64,000 nucleotides of DNA, from NCBI GenBank assembly GCA_949752795.1, contig OX457061.1:30384425-30448424 (forward strand). The letters run 5' to 3'. Every line of letters starts with the position of its first letter. Position 1 is the stretch's first letter. The notes under the pieces are model-generated. The model ran no database searches and was not told the origin of the DNA. It saw only the letters and a list, made by a program, of their open reading frames with translations. The stretch comes from Hyperoodon ampullatus. Taxonomy: Eukaryota; Chordata; Mammalia; Artiodactyla; Ziphiidae. Positions 49,726-60,515 of the stretch are shown one piece after another. The position numbers were made by a program, and so were the translations under genes.

Positions 49726-49915
49726 CTGTGGAGGAGGCAGTCCCCCAGCCCCCAGGGGACACACAGGCAGCATCTTCTTGATTTTGTCGCTGCTGCACTG
49801 GCAGGTGGGGGAGGGGTCCGCCATCGTCCAGTTCCCATTTCTGAAGAGGTCCGTGATGGTCTGGGGGACTGGGGTGGTGGTCCACTCCTCCTCCCCCACC
49901 GAGCAGGGCATGTCT
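49726..49915 (-). pseudogene. ABCA1: ABCA1 exon relic (about exon 31), open frame
   Basis: On the minus strand, acceptor CCTTTGCAG, 190 nt of open frame and donor GTGAGT. The translation contains [40 protein letters not shown] and GAGGLPPPQ, an unmistakable match to the second large extracellular domain of ABCA1, the cholesterol/phospholipid exporter. From memory it differs from human at about 7 of 57 residues. The true ABCA1 should lie beyond NIPSNAP3B, outside this window. Downstream relics at 47.8 and 46.7 kb are broken, and no exons for the remaining gene are seen, so this belongs to a truncated duplicate even though this exon itself is undamaged. The exon number is from memory. Confidence 0.85.
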
Positions 49916-50139
49916 CTGCAAAGGGACGTTAAAGGTAGGATCACCCAAGAGGGCCTGGCCTCTCCTGTTGCCTTAGAGCACAGGACCAATTAATAACAAT
50001 GGCAAACATGCATCTACCACCTCATCACTTGGTTATCTGATCCGCCCCACAGACTTGTAAGCTACAAACTCATTTACAGTGAAGGATGATGGAACACAAA
50101 GAGGGCCTAAACACTCATATACTGAACTCAAGTCAATCC

Positions 50140-50650
50140 AATCTACCGCCCATGTCTTCACTCAACAAACATTCACTGAGCAGCTACTATATGCCAGACA
50201 CTGTTCTGCATATTTGAGAGTCTGGGTGAATAAGAAAAAGTCCCTACCTTCAAGGAGTTTGCAATCCTGTAGAGAAATTTGACAGTAAACAAATAATTAT
50301 ATCACTTAGCCAAAAATAAAGCAGTGCATGAGGAGAAGAGTGACTACGCTCCCTGAGAAGGTGATAACTTCTTCCAAGGCATAAACGATTAGGAAAAACA
50401 AGCCAGGAAAAGATTTGGAGAGAAAGAACACTATGAGTAAAGGCAATAGAAAGTATAGGTAAAAAGTCCCACAAAAGAAATGAGCTTTTATGTTTAAGGA
50501 ACAACAGGAAGGCAGTGGGGCTGGAATGTGATGAGCTACGAGGGAGAGTGATGGGAGATGAGGAGGAGAGGGAGGCAGGAGCCACAGGACACAGGCCTGG
50601 AAGGAGTCTGCATTTTATGCTCAATGTGCTGAAACCTGGTGGAGAGTGTC
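50140..50650 (-). repeat. L2 LINE 3'-end relic
   Basis: CAACAAACATTCACTGAGCA, CTACTATATGCCAGACACTG and AAGTCCCTACCTTCAAGGAG, followed by a GAGATGAGGAGGAGAGG-type block, are the common L2 3' arrangement read from its tail. Strand from memory. It sits within what should be a former ABCA1 intron. Confidence 0.7.
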
Positions 50651-51034
50651 GGGATTCACTTTATGTTTCAAAATGAGTAGAGAATTGGGAGGGGCACAGT
50701 TAGTAGGGGTCAGAGTTGTTGGTACATGAAGAGCTAGGTTGTTTGCAAGCACCCCAGGTGACCAACGACAAGGCTTTTATGCCTGACTTGAGTTCTAAAT
50801 TACTGTGTAACCATCAACAAGTCACTTGCCCTCTTGGAGCTTATTTTCACCACTAGCAAAATAAAAATGTAAAATTACTTCTTTCAACAAAGTATTTCTA
50901 GTGTCCCTTTCAGTTTCAAAATTATACAATTTAATGCATTTATTTCTGAGAAATTTATCCTTAAAAAAGTGAAAGATTCCAATGATGCCCCTGGTTCTAA
51001 TATTCTGGGGGTTCAGTGCAGAAATTAATCTGAG

Positions 51035-51245
51035 TTATTAATTCTATGGGAAAGTACTATAATGAGATTCTCTCAATTATTCTTACAACCCTAGGTAGGA
51101 GTTTAATTATCACCAATAACAAACAAGGTAGCAGAGGCTCAGAGAAACTGAGTAACTTACCCAAGGTTACACAGTCAATAAGTACCAGAACCGGAATTCA
51201 AATCCAGGCCTGTATGCTCCAAACTCGTATTCTTTATATCACTCA
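51035..51245 (-). repeat. MIR relic just before the C/D junction
   Basis: GCAGAGGCTCAGAGAAACTG, AGTAACTTACCCAAGGTTAC and GGAATTCAAATCCAGGCCTG are antisense MIR. It lies immediately before the tandem junction at about 51.3 kb. Confidence 0.85.
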
Positions 51246-52324
51246 CACAGTCTGTCAAGAAGAATCTATGCAGACTCCTTCCCTTGATTTTATAGAGAGA
51301 CAGAGAGACAAGTCACATACAAAGAAGCAGGAATCAGCATGCCATGAATTTCTTACTAAAAGCTATAATACAATGGAGAATTGCCTTTGAAATTATAAGG
51401 AAAAATTATTTCCAATGTAGAATTTTATGCCCAACCAACATATGAATCAAGAGGTTTGGTAGAATAAAACATTTTTAGAAATTCAAGTCTCGAAAAAAAA
51501 AGCTACCAAATCCTGGCAACAGGAGGTCCAACACAAGGCAAACGAGATCCCCCAGGATATCAGTGAGAGGAGATCTCAGAATTACTACCATGCTGTCTTA
51601 AAAAACAATTAGCCCACACTGGAGCAAGAGAAAAAAGGACCCCCGAAAGATAATGCCAGAAAATGAAACTAATAAGCTGATTAATGGGTTTAATCATATT
51701 GAGAGGAAATTTATTTAGGCAAAGAATTTGGTGATTAATAAGTGATGGGTATAATGAAAATAATAGAAACAAATGAAAAAGAAATAGTCACTCTCCTATT
51801 GATTAAGATCATAGGTTTAAGCCACAAAGCAGTGGCTTAAACTAGAAAATTTTTCTCTTGTAAAAAAGAAGTCCAGAGATAGGCAGTTCGGGGCTCCTAG
51901 TATGGTGCTCCATGGTGTCAGAACCCTGGCTGCTTCTCTCTTGTTCTGCCATCTTCAGCATGTGGTTTCTACCTCATAGTCCAAGAACTCAAGCCATTAC
52001 TCCAAATTCCAGCAAGTAGAAATAAGAAAGAAACAAAGAGGGCAACAACCTAAACTGCTTTAAGACCACTTACAGTAGGTCATAAATGCATTAACACATC
52101 CCACTGGTCAGGACTTAGTCACATGGCTGCACCAAGCTGCAAGGGTTCTATTGCTAATTTTCAAAAAAGGTGGGGTGGGAGAAGAATGGCTATTGGGAAA
52201 TAGCTAGCAGTCTATGCTACCTCCCTCCAGCACTTTCTATTCTCCATATCCTACTTGTTTTTACTCATCATATTTATTAAGCCTTGACATATTTTTCCTT
52301 CATTTGTTTTTGTTTCCACTAACC

Positions 52325-52450
52325 TAGAAGCTCCAAGAGAACACGAACTTTGACTTTTGTTCACCTCTGCACCCCAGTTTTTGGAAAAGTGCCTGAAGCA
52401 TAAAGGAGTTTAATTAATATGGGTTGAATGAGGGAATGAATTGTTAATTC
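52325..52450 (+). repeat. L2-type LINE 3'-end relic upstream of NIPSNAP3B
   Basis: Same element as at 34385, inherited through the duplication: CACCTCTGCACCCCAGTTTT and GGGTTGAATGAGGGAATGAA. Confidence 0.65.
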
Positions 52451-53569
52451 TAGGGGGGAAAAGGCTCAGAAAATAAATTTAAACATAAAGATCCAGTCCA
52501 GGTACAGATGATGCTTTTTTGTCTTGCTTGGTTAGAAATGGACACCCATCCACTAGAAAAACTGACTCATCCCCCTCTGGAATTACTAACTTTAAAAAGC
52601 CTCCCTTCCTCTCAACAGGTGATTCAAAAGTCTTTGCAAAGGCACAACCAATACAACCACAGACAATAGCCTTGTAATAATTCCCTAGTCTTAACAGTAT
52701 AAGCAATATTACTTCAATGTGTGCATGAATGTAATGATTGTGTAATTGGATTTAGTTAGTGTGTGTATTTATATGTTTAGAAGGTAATGTAATTAGTAAT
52801 TATGTAAACATCAATATAATCAAATTAATAACGTTACAATTAACTATTCTTAATGTAAGCATTATCAGATGCAGGAAAGGAAGTGTATTTTGGGGTAGTG
52901 GTATGTAACAGACCTAAATCCTCATTTTCCAAGCAACAGACACTATCTATAACTGAAAATATCAAGAAACACCAGAAAAGGCATATAATGACATTTACAT
53001 AATAATAAACAAGCTCTACAAGAAACAGCTGAAAATGTTGAAAGTTAGCTACTCTGGGGACCAGTTTCAGGAATAAGAAGGACAAGATCAGAGGTCTGCT
53101 GTTTTGCTTTTAAGGTTTAAAAACTATTTGATTCAAACTATATATATTTAAATTTGAATTTTCGAATCTAGTTTGGGGGCCCCATTCCTCTGAGCTCCTG
53201 AGAAATACAATCTATATTATTAGGAGCCTTACAAGGTCATACTGGGGGTGGCAATAGGGAGAGAAAATGCACTTAATGAACAAAAGGGAAGAATCACTAG
53301 TCTTTAGCTACACGTGAATCACCCGACCGCTGCAAACACGTCCGCGATTTAAAATGCAAAGCATGACGCACGCACGCATCCATACTGCCTTCCCAATGGT
53401 CATACACACTCTCCTACACACGAACTTTTACTGATTGTATGCAAGAGCTCTCGGAGACGAGGCGATATGTCCAGACAGGTGGTACAGGAACGACCTCAGC
53501 ATTCGGCTAATTCTAATATCACTCTTGACGATGGGGGTAAGAACATTTGGGTAAACAAAGGAGCCAGGA

Positions 53570-54250
53570 AGTCAAAGGTGACACCAAAGGTGTCTAGGGC
53601 CGGCCCCGGGCGGACGCCTTACGCACTGGGCTCTCCGGCCGCGGCCCAACCCCGGGCGTGAGGCGGAGCTGACCCGCGGATCCCCGCCCCGAGCCTGCGT
53701 CCGGCAGTCGTACAGGCGCCGCTACCTGCTAGTCGGGAAGCCACAGGAGGAGGAGTTTAAGGAAGAATCCTGGCCGCTCCCCTTCTCAGCGCTCGAAGCC
53801 GCGCCATGCTTGCCCTCGGAAAGAGCCTGACTAAGGCCCTGGCCGCTCGGACCCTGGCGCCTCAGGTACCCGCCCCGGGGACGCGCCCAAAATGATCCCT
53901 TGGAGACGGGAGGGGAGGGGAGGGCCCGGGAGGCGCACCACCCGGCTCGCGCTCCCTGACCTGGGAGCCTTGTGCTGCTGCGTACTTGTAGAGCAAGTCC
54001 CAGCACCTGGAAGCGAGGACCCTGGAGCGCGCAGGAGAAGGGGTGCCCTTAGGGGAAGACCGGCTGCCTGTTTCGCCTACGGCCGGCTCGGGAACAACCA
54101 TGGATGGGGGGCTTTTCTAGCTTGGGTGCCCGGCGGCCCTGAGGCCACCCCTGAAGCGCCAGCTGCTGCGTTCTTGCCGCCCCGCGCCTTTGGGCTCACC
54201 GCGCTGGTCCCTGTACCAGGCGCTGGTCCCTTGCCAGGTGCTGGTCCCTT
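53570..54250 (+). promoter_or_regulatory. CpG island and promoter of NIPSNAP3B
   Basis: GC/CpG-rich block around exon 1, aligned with 35500-36180 of the first copy. A consensus CCCCGCCC-type GC box lies near 53684 and the TATA-like GTTTAAGG at 53755-53762. Intron 1 has a G-rich (GGGAGG)n stretch near 53908 and a short minisatellite at 54201-54302 that the first copy lacks. Confidence 0.78.
53806..53865 (+). CDS. NIPSNAP3B: NIPSNAP3B exon 1 (coding part)
   Basis: Twenty codons, MLALGKSLTKALAARTLAPQ, then donor GTACCC. It differs from copy one at three residues (R5G, R6K, Q17L). The N-terminus is basic and presequence-like. Confidence 0.92.
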
Positions 54251-57200
54251 GCCAGGTGCTGGTCCCTATGCCAGGTACTGGTCCCTATGCCAGGCACTGG
54301 TCCAGCCTCTTCTACTGACTTTTGACAAGCCACAAGCCCCTCTAGACTGAAGGGTGAAGGAGAAAAAGGTCAACCTGACGCTAGCAAGTGAACGGGCCTT
54401 CCCCTTATACATGAAATAGAGCTTCTGAGCATTTTGCAGAGAACCTCAGAGAGGGGCCCAGGGTACAGGTGGCACAGCATCTACCCAGCTGCCACTGTCT
54501 TCTGCAGTCAGTGCCCAAGTCATGCAGGGTCGGGAACTTCCTAGAAAATATGATGATGACAACCTCATTAAAGTTAAATGAGAAATGATGAATTGGGAGA
54601 TTGGCATTGACATATAAAAAATAATAATAATTAAATAAATTTAAAAAGTTAAGTGAGAAATGTACAAAATAGATTTTTGTGATTCGGCGTTAACTGTCGT
54701 GGATTGTCCTGTTTTGTGAATCTAAGCTAGAGATGTTTTGTTGTTGTTTTTTGATGTTTAGGTTTGTACTCCTTTCTCAAGGGATAGGACAGGAAGGGGA
54801 TTTACATACTGACTTCCTGTAAAGACTAAAGAGGAGCCATAACGGTCCCTTCACTCAAAATGAGCAATACAGCCTTTATACTGATTCTCTCTACGGGGGC
54901 AGGACCAAAATTATTCCTTACAACTTTATTCTGAACTTTGACTTTACTAAATGTCGATTAAATGCTCTCTTATAGGTGACTTGGAAGTTACTGCTGCTGA
55001 AAATGAGCCCTGACACGAGTATAAGGGAGCTTGAAGTACTCATGATTCTTCTCCCAGCACAGTTCTAGTTTCTGCCCTACAACAAAAATCACCTCCCCCG
55101 AGCACACACATACTTATTTCAACTGCTGTTTAACCTTTCCCTGGTCTTCCTTTGTTACTTGTTTCTTTCTCTTGTGGAAGATAACAAAATTATGTGCCTT
55201 GACCACATACTTGTTTCCAAGTATCAATACAAATTCCTGAAAAATCAACTAAAAAAGCAACTGTTACAAATACCCCACTGGCTCATTTTCTGATATATAT
55301 TATTTATAATACTTATTAAACTATTATACCAGGCAGTTGTTTGTGTAATATTGTCTTATTAGAATTTGGTTAAAATGACACAAAAAAACATGTCCACCAA
55401 AAGTAGGAGTAGCTGCAGTTGTTTTTGGTGGGAATCCCTGCTTTCATTGTAAGCTTAGACACTTGGGCAATAGGAATATAACTCATAGGGGACATGAGTG
55501 GAATGAACTCAAGTAGATAATTATAAATATGACATTATGCACAATTAAATCACATACGTAGGCAATTGTGTGTTATAACCAGAAATATGTCAGAGAAAGG
55601 AGCCTACTGGTTTCATTTGACATACCAGCTGGTCAACATGAGCCCCAAATTTGTCCATAGCTTTGTTTGTACCAACATTTGTATTAGATAATTCTGATTA
55701 ATCAGCTTCAGGAATTGGCACATGATATCCAAAACTACAGTAACATGAAATGATAAACACAAATGCCATATGAGAGCGTGTGTATACACGTGTGCATATA
55801 CGTATTTACATACACACACATTTACATTCACAGGGGATAATTTCTGGCAGGTAATTTCCTACCTAAAGTTAAGTTCACTAAGACTCAGAAGATTAAACAC
55901 AGCAAAAATTTATATAGTGACCATACCTCTAATACAAGAAGAACTAATGGTTCTTAAGGGATATTTCCATCAACCTAGTATAATTGGATGGATTAAATGC
56001 CCTTCTTCACACTGCATCTATAATTAAACCTAATAATGATTCAGACAGTTCTGACCTGTTGATTTTCCTTTATAGAATTCATACAGTCTACCACCATGTT
56101 ATAGTGCAATTTAATAGATTATGGATTCCCTTTAACATTAGTTATATTCCAGTTCTGTTATTTACCAGTGATGTACTTCACTGAATTTGGAAAATACTTT
56201 GTCCTGAATTGAAACTTACATTTTTAAAAAAAACCTAAAGATCTTTCTGCAGGTAAACGTATTTCCATCATTACTGCCAGAACACCTGTATATTTTATAA
56301 AGTTCATTTAAATATATAACTGTAACATATAGTATTGACTAAAGATAGAATATTGGATAAATAAGGTAAACCATTTGTAATTAATTAGAATCCTAGTTAT
56401 AGTTCTTGGATAAAGGACTCTCATTAAGACCCTAGTGCCTTCTTACGATTAACTTTTCATGAAAAGGTGGCTAAGGGACCCCTGCTAGGAAGCAGTAGCT
56501 GTATATTCAGCACACTTAAGAGTATTTATCTTTATTAACATCTCTCAGCAAATTCTAAGGAGAGATGACAACAGAGGTACAAACATGGAGTATGAGTCTA
56601 ATGAGTGTCCCTTCTTTGCAGATTTAGATTTGGTTGTAACATGATATTATAAGCCTTAAGTTCCCCAAATACTTAAATTTGCCTTATGTTTCTTCAGGTG
56701 TGTTCGTCTTTTGCTACAGGCCCCAGACAATACGATGGAACATTCTATGAGTTTCGTACTTACTGCGTTAAACCTTCAAAGATGAATGAGTTTCTGGAAA
56801 ATGTTAAGAAAAACATACATCTTCAGACAGCTCACTCTGAATTGGTTGGATTCTGGAGTGTAGAATGTGGAGGCAGGATCGATAAAGTGTTTCATATTTG
56901 GAAGTATGGTATGATTTTTCCAGCTTAAGTATTCAGTACAGATTCTCACTCTTTTAAATGTTACATGACACTTACCTCTTGGGTCTATGTTACTATAAAT
57001 ACACACAGGTTAAATTCAACTTTTAAAGAGGGGAACAACAAATACAATAACAACAAAAAATGAATTCAGTGATTACTCCTCCCACTGGTACCTCTAACAA
57101 CTTTTGCCCAAATTCCTATGTATCATCCTTGGGAAAGTGTGACATCTCATATTTCAAATCATGAAATTGTGAACTAGCCTTTAATGCTCAGAAAGAACAT

Positions 57201-60200
57201 AGAATGGTTTATTGTATAGATCATTTATGAAAAATTTAAAGCATTGACTGCAAGAGCCCAAGTGGGTAGAGATCATAAAAGGGAGAGTTATTTTTTCTTA
57301 TTGTTGAATCTGCAACTGGATATCAGGATTTTAGTAGAAACAATTCAATATTTCTAATTTAGGTTAGTTGAGGTTCATGGGGATAATAGTTAACCTCCAG
57401 GCCTCACCCAACTCAGATTGAATAATTTGTTAAATTTAGGGAACCACTTTTGTTCGGATACCCCAAGGTTTCAGGGAATTCACTATCATTACACTGCTCT
57501 AGGGAAGTAAAGGCAAAGGAATTAGAATTCTCCCCATATTGAAGCTGACTTACTGCTGGTTTGGTAGACAATGAAGAACAGGTTACAGGAATCCCCAGGT
57601 TGTTACTCCAGTGTCTAATATTTCTGAAGTCCACATAGGACTTGATGATATCCAGAGAACTTTTAATAATTTCATTTAGTGTCTGGTCATCAAGTTAAGA
57701 GTCATAATAGTGTCCAAAGTTAATATTCATCACATACTTTATTGTGAAAAGTGCTCATTCTATATTTAACATGGCCATAGTTTAGAGGATTTCGCTGTTG
57801 TAATAGGACAAACCCCATTAAAACACAATTTATGCTTTAATGTGCAACAAGGAGAATTATGTCCCATTAAGAAAATTACTAGTAAGATCGTGATATAACT
57901 TACTTAAGCTCTAAGACAGATGTTATTCCTTATCTCTAGCATAAACCATAGAAAACTCTTTTACCATTAACCTTAGGCTCTAATAATATAGTACTAGGCC
58001 TATATGTTATTAAATGTATATACCTGTTTGGGTAACAAACAGAAGAGAAACAGTACTGGGTAAAAAGAATGGGTGTCAATAAGTAAGAATTAGCACTGTT
58101 TCTTTGGAAGCTGTTTGTTCAAAGAGGCTGAAAAAGCAAATCTTAATTTCATTTATGTTAAATTTAATTCAGTTGTACCTTGACCTGACTACCCACCACC
58201 AGCACTACCGAAGAAACAGCCTTCCTCTAAACTAACACTATAACTTAAATGCCTCAAGTAATAAGAATAAATAATATATATGGAGTACTCACTTGGTGCC
58301 AAACATTGTTCTAAGCTCCTTTCATGTACCAATTCTTTTAATCCTCGCCACAGCCCTGGAGGTAGATACTATATCATTATCCCTATTTCACAGAATAAGA
58401 GACAGGCACAGAATGATTCAATAACTTACCTAAGTCTCCCAACTACCTACTAAATGGTAGCACCTATAAAGCCCATTACTATATGACATCATTGGTTGTT
58501 TACATTGCCACTCCCCCTTTAGGCCATGAGCAACTACTTATGTTGGTATCTCTAGTGATATAACATATTGTCCTTATGTGGCCTCAATAAACATTTGCTA
58601 AATTGAATGAAACCCAGAAATAGTACAGGTGATTTTATTTTTTTATTGATGTATAGTTGATATACAATATTATATATGTTAAAGGTGTACAGATGATTTT
58701 AAACCAAAATAACTTATTTTTCTTACTCCTGTTATTCCCATAGACAATTTTGCTCATCAAACTGAAGTTCGGAAAGCCTTGGCCAATGATAAGGAATGGC
58801 GAGAACAATTACTCATTCCAACTTTGGGTCTTACTGATAAACAAGAGAGTGAAATTACTTATCTGGTGCCATGGTGCAAATTAGAAAAACCACCCAAAGA
58901 AGGTAAGTTCGTCTCTCTAAATTACACTGAATTTTAATGAAGAACATACTGAAGATTTTAAGCTATAAAAACTAAAGTTCCGTAGGAAAAAGTAATCCTT
59001 TGTTTTATATCAGAATATATTGTGATTATAGAGATAAAAATGAATTTGAGCTCTTTGCTTACAATTAAAACAATGAGCATTAAATAATGAAATTTTTTCC
59101 AATTTGGAAAAACTGTTAAAGTTTAGGTATGAATATGAAAAGTTTACATGGGAAGAAAGGTTGAGAAGTTGGGGATCTAGAACACAGAACACATGTATAG
59201 GTAGGTAAAGGAAAATGTATGATATTTTCTCATAACTTAGTATTTTTTTTACACAGATTACAGTTAATCTAAAAACAGTAAGTATATCTTTGCTTGTAAA
59301 ACTGGGGGGAATGGATTAATTTAAACTGTTAAGCTGAATTACTGTAGTTTAACTTTTTTGTTTTCCTCTTATTTCTCAGTTTGAAAATAATTATTAAAGA
59401 TTTATCTTCTTGCTGATTTCACTTTCTTACTGACTTAAGGGAAATATTTACCTCAACCTAATTTTAAAAAGGCAGACTTTTTAAAAGCATAAACTAAGTT
59501 TTCTTTCCCCCATAATCCCAACTTCATAGTGTATCTTAGATGACAAAAGATTTGAAATGTCTTATTTGGATCCTATCCAACTGGACCTCCCCTCAGCCTT
59601 CAGCACTGTCTACATGAACTTAGTGGCTCCTAGAACAGTGTCACATCTTGGTTATCTGCCTCTATGTTGTTTATAATTCTTTAGTTGCTTTGTACTTTTT
59701 CTCCTTTTACTTCTCAAATCTACTTGTTCCCTAGTTTCTTTTTTTCTACCTGCTCCATACTTCTGACCAGAAGGTAAACTGATTTTCAAGTGTTTACCTG
59801 GATATTTAGGAACAATAAAACCACCTTCTTCATTTTTTTTTCCCTCAAAATCTCACATATCACTTTGGGTCCTTTGCTGACTGTTCCTGTTAGAAATGGA
59901 AACCTGTAGGGGGAAATTATACAAACAAAAAAGTGTTTCCTCTCAGAATTGGAAAGAAGAAGGAAATATATGAGATCAGAAAATACTTTTCTTATTCATT
60001 TCTTACCTAGAATTAGACTCAGGCAGCTCAAAAATCCTAATCCTATCATAAATTCTCAATATTTGTTTAAATGACTAATTTTATAGATTAAAAATCATTC
60101 TGATAATAGCTTAATATAGCTTCCTTTTTCTTTGTTCTCTATGATAAGCTTAATAGCTCACCCTTAAACATGGAGAAAGACTTTCTAAACATAAAAGCTA

Positions 60201-60515
60201 GGAAAAATGCAAGAAATGCAAAGAAATCATAAATATGTGTACATAAACATTTTTATGTTTGATCCTCCAAATCTGTATATGTAGATTAGCCTTCCACTGG
60301 AACCACGCTAACCTGATGAGAAATTTCTTGAATATCTTTTATAAATTATTTTCTCCCTATTCCAGGAGTCTACGAGCTGGTAACTTTTCAGATGAAACCT
60401 GGTGGGCCAGCTCTGTGGGGTGACGCATTTAAAAGAGCAGTTAATGCCCATGTCACTCTAGGCTACTCAAAACTAGTTGGAGTTTTCCATACAGAATATG
60501 GAGCACTCAACAGAG
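53806..60515 (+). CDS. NIPSNAP3B: NIPSNAP3B, 5' part (exons 1-4), continues past window end
   Basis: Exons 53806-53865, 56698-56908, 58744-58902 and 60366-60515 have exactly the same lengths (60, 211, 159, 150 nt) and phases as the first gene and are fully open, giving the first 193 codons. In the first gene exon 5 lies 0.1 kb past the point homologous to this window's last base, so the missing 54 codons should lie just outside. Residues ALANDKEW and AVNAHV resemble human NIPSNAP3B. Compared with copy one it has Cys in TYCVK and VECGG where copy one has Tyr and Phe. Intron 1 is about 2.8 kb and intron 2 about 1.8 kb. It is likely functional as far as can be seen; the rest is unseen. Confidence 0.9.
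54201..54302 (+). repeat. 17-19 bp minisatellite in NIPSNAP3B intron 1
   Basis: About five tandem units of the form GSTGGTCCCTTGCCAG, with internal variants (CTGTACCAG, TTGCCAG, TATGCCAG). The first copy has only a single related CTGGTCC at about 36169, so the array expanded after the duplication. Confidence 0.85.
54588..54644 (+). mobile_element. 57-bp LINE-1 3' tail insertion, NIPSNAP3B intron 1
   Basis: ATGAATTGGGAGATTGGCAT-type L1 3' end followed by an AT-rich tail, flanked by AAAGTTAAATGAGAAATG (54570-54587) and AAAGTTAAGTGAGAAATG (54645-54662). The first copy (about 36385-36410) has only one AAATG and no insert. Confidence 0.85.
56698..56908 (+). CDS. NIPSNAP3B: NIPSNAP3B exon 2
   Basis: 211 nt between TTTCTTCAG and GTATGA. 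It encodes VCSSFATGPRQYDGTFYEFR to HIWKY and the first base of an Asp codon, and is collinear with 38307-38517. Confidence 0.93.
58265..58475 (-). repeat. MIR relic, NIPSNAP3B intron 2
   Basis: Counterpart of 40205-40385 that keeps the central ACTATATCATTATCCCTATT block lost in the first copy. Confidence 0.78.
58638..58686 (-). mobile_element. 49-bp LINE-1 3' tail insertion, antisense, NIPSNAP3B intron 2
   Basis: Poly(T)-leading TTTATTGATGTATAGTTGAT, antisense to the end of an L1 3' UTR, flanked by GTACAGGTGATTTTA (58623-58637) and GTACAGATGATTTTA (58687-58701). The first copy has a single GTACAGGTGGTTTTA at about 40539 and no insert. Confidence 0.85.
58744..58902 (+). CDS. NIPSNAP3B: NIPSNAP3B exon 3
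   Basis: 159 nt between CCCATAG and GTAAGT. It encodes NFAHQTEVRKALANDKEW to LEKPPKE, with no stop. The preceding intron holds a tiny L1 insertion at 58638-58686. Confidence 0.93.
60366..60515 (+). CDS. NIPSNAP3B: NIPSNAP3B exon 4
   Basis: 150 nt between TATTCCAG and GTATAG. It encodes GVYELVTFQMKPGGPALWGD to YGALNR, the first half of the second NIPSNAP domain. It is the last exon inside the window. Confidence 0.93.

Larger units (their letters stand above)
33340..51300 (+). repeat. Segmental duplication unit C (NIPSNAP3A plus ABCA1 relic)
   Basis: Starts at AAGTCACATACAAA (about 33347), which recurs at about 51309 as the start of unit D. From there the two units run collinear through promoter, exons and introns up to about 44753/64000. 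The last 6 kb, with the ABCA1 relics, would correspond to the real NIPSNAP3B-ABCA1 interval beyond this window. Confidence 0.85.

Noticed and set aside
53892..54350. 152-codon + strand frame in NIPSNAP3B intron 1
   Set aside because: Stop-poor CpG island and minisatellite; no equivalent frame in the first copy.
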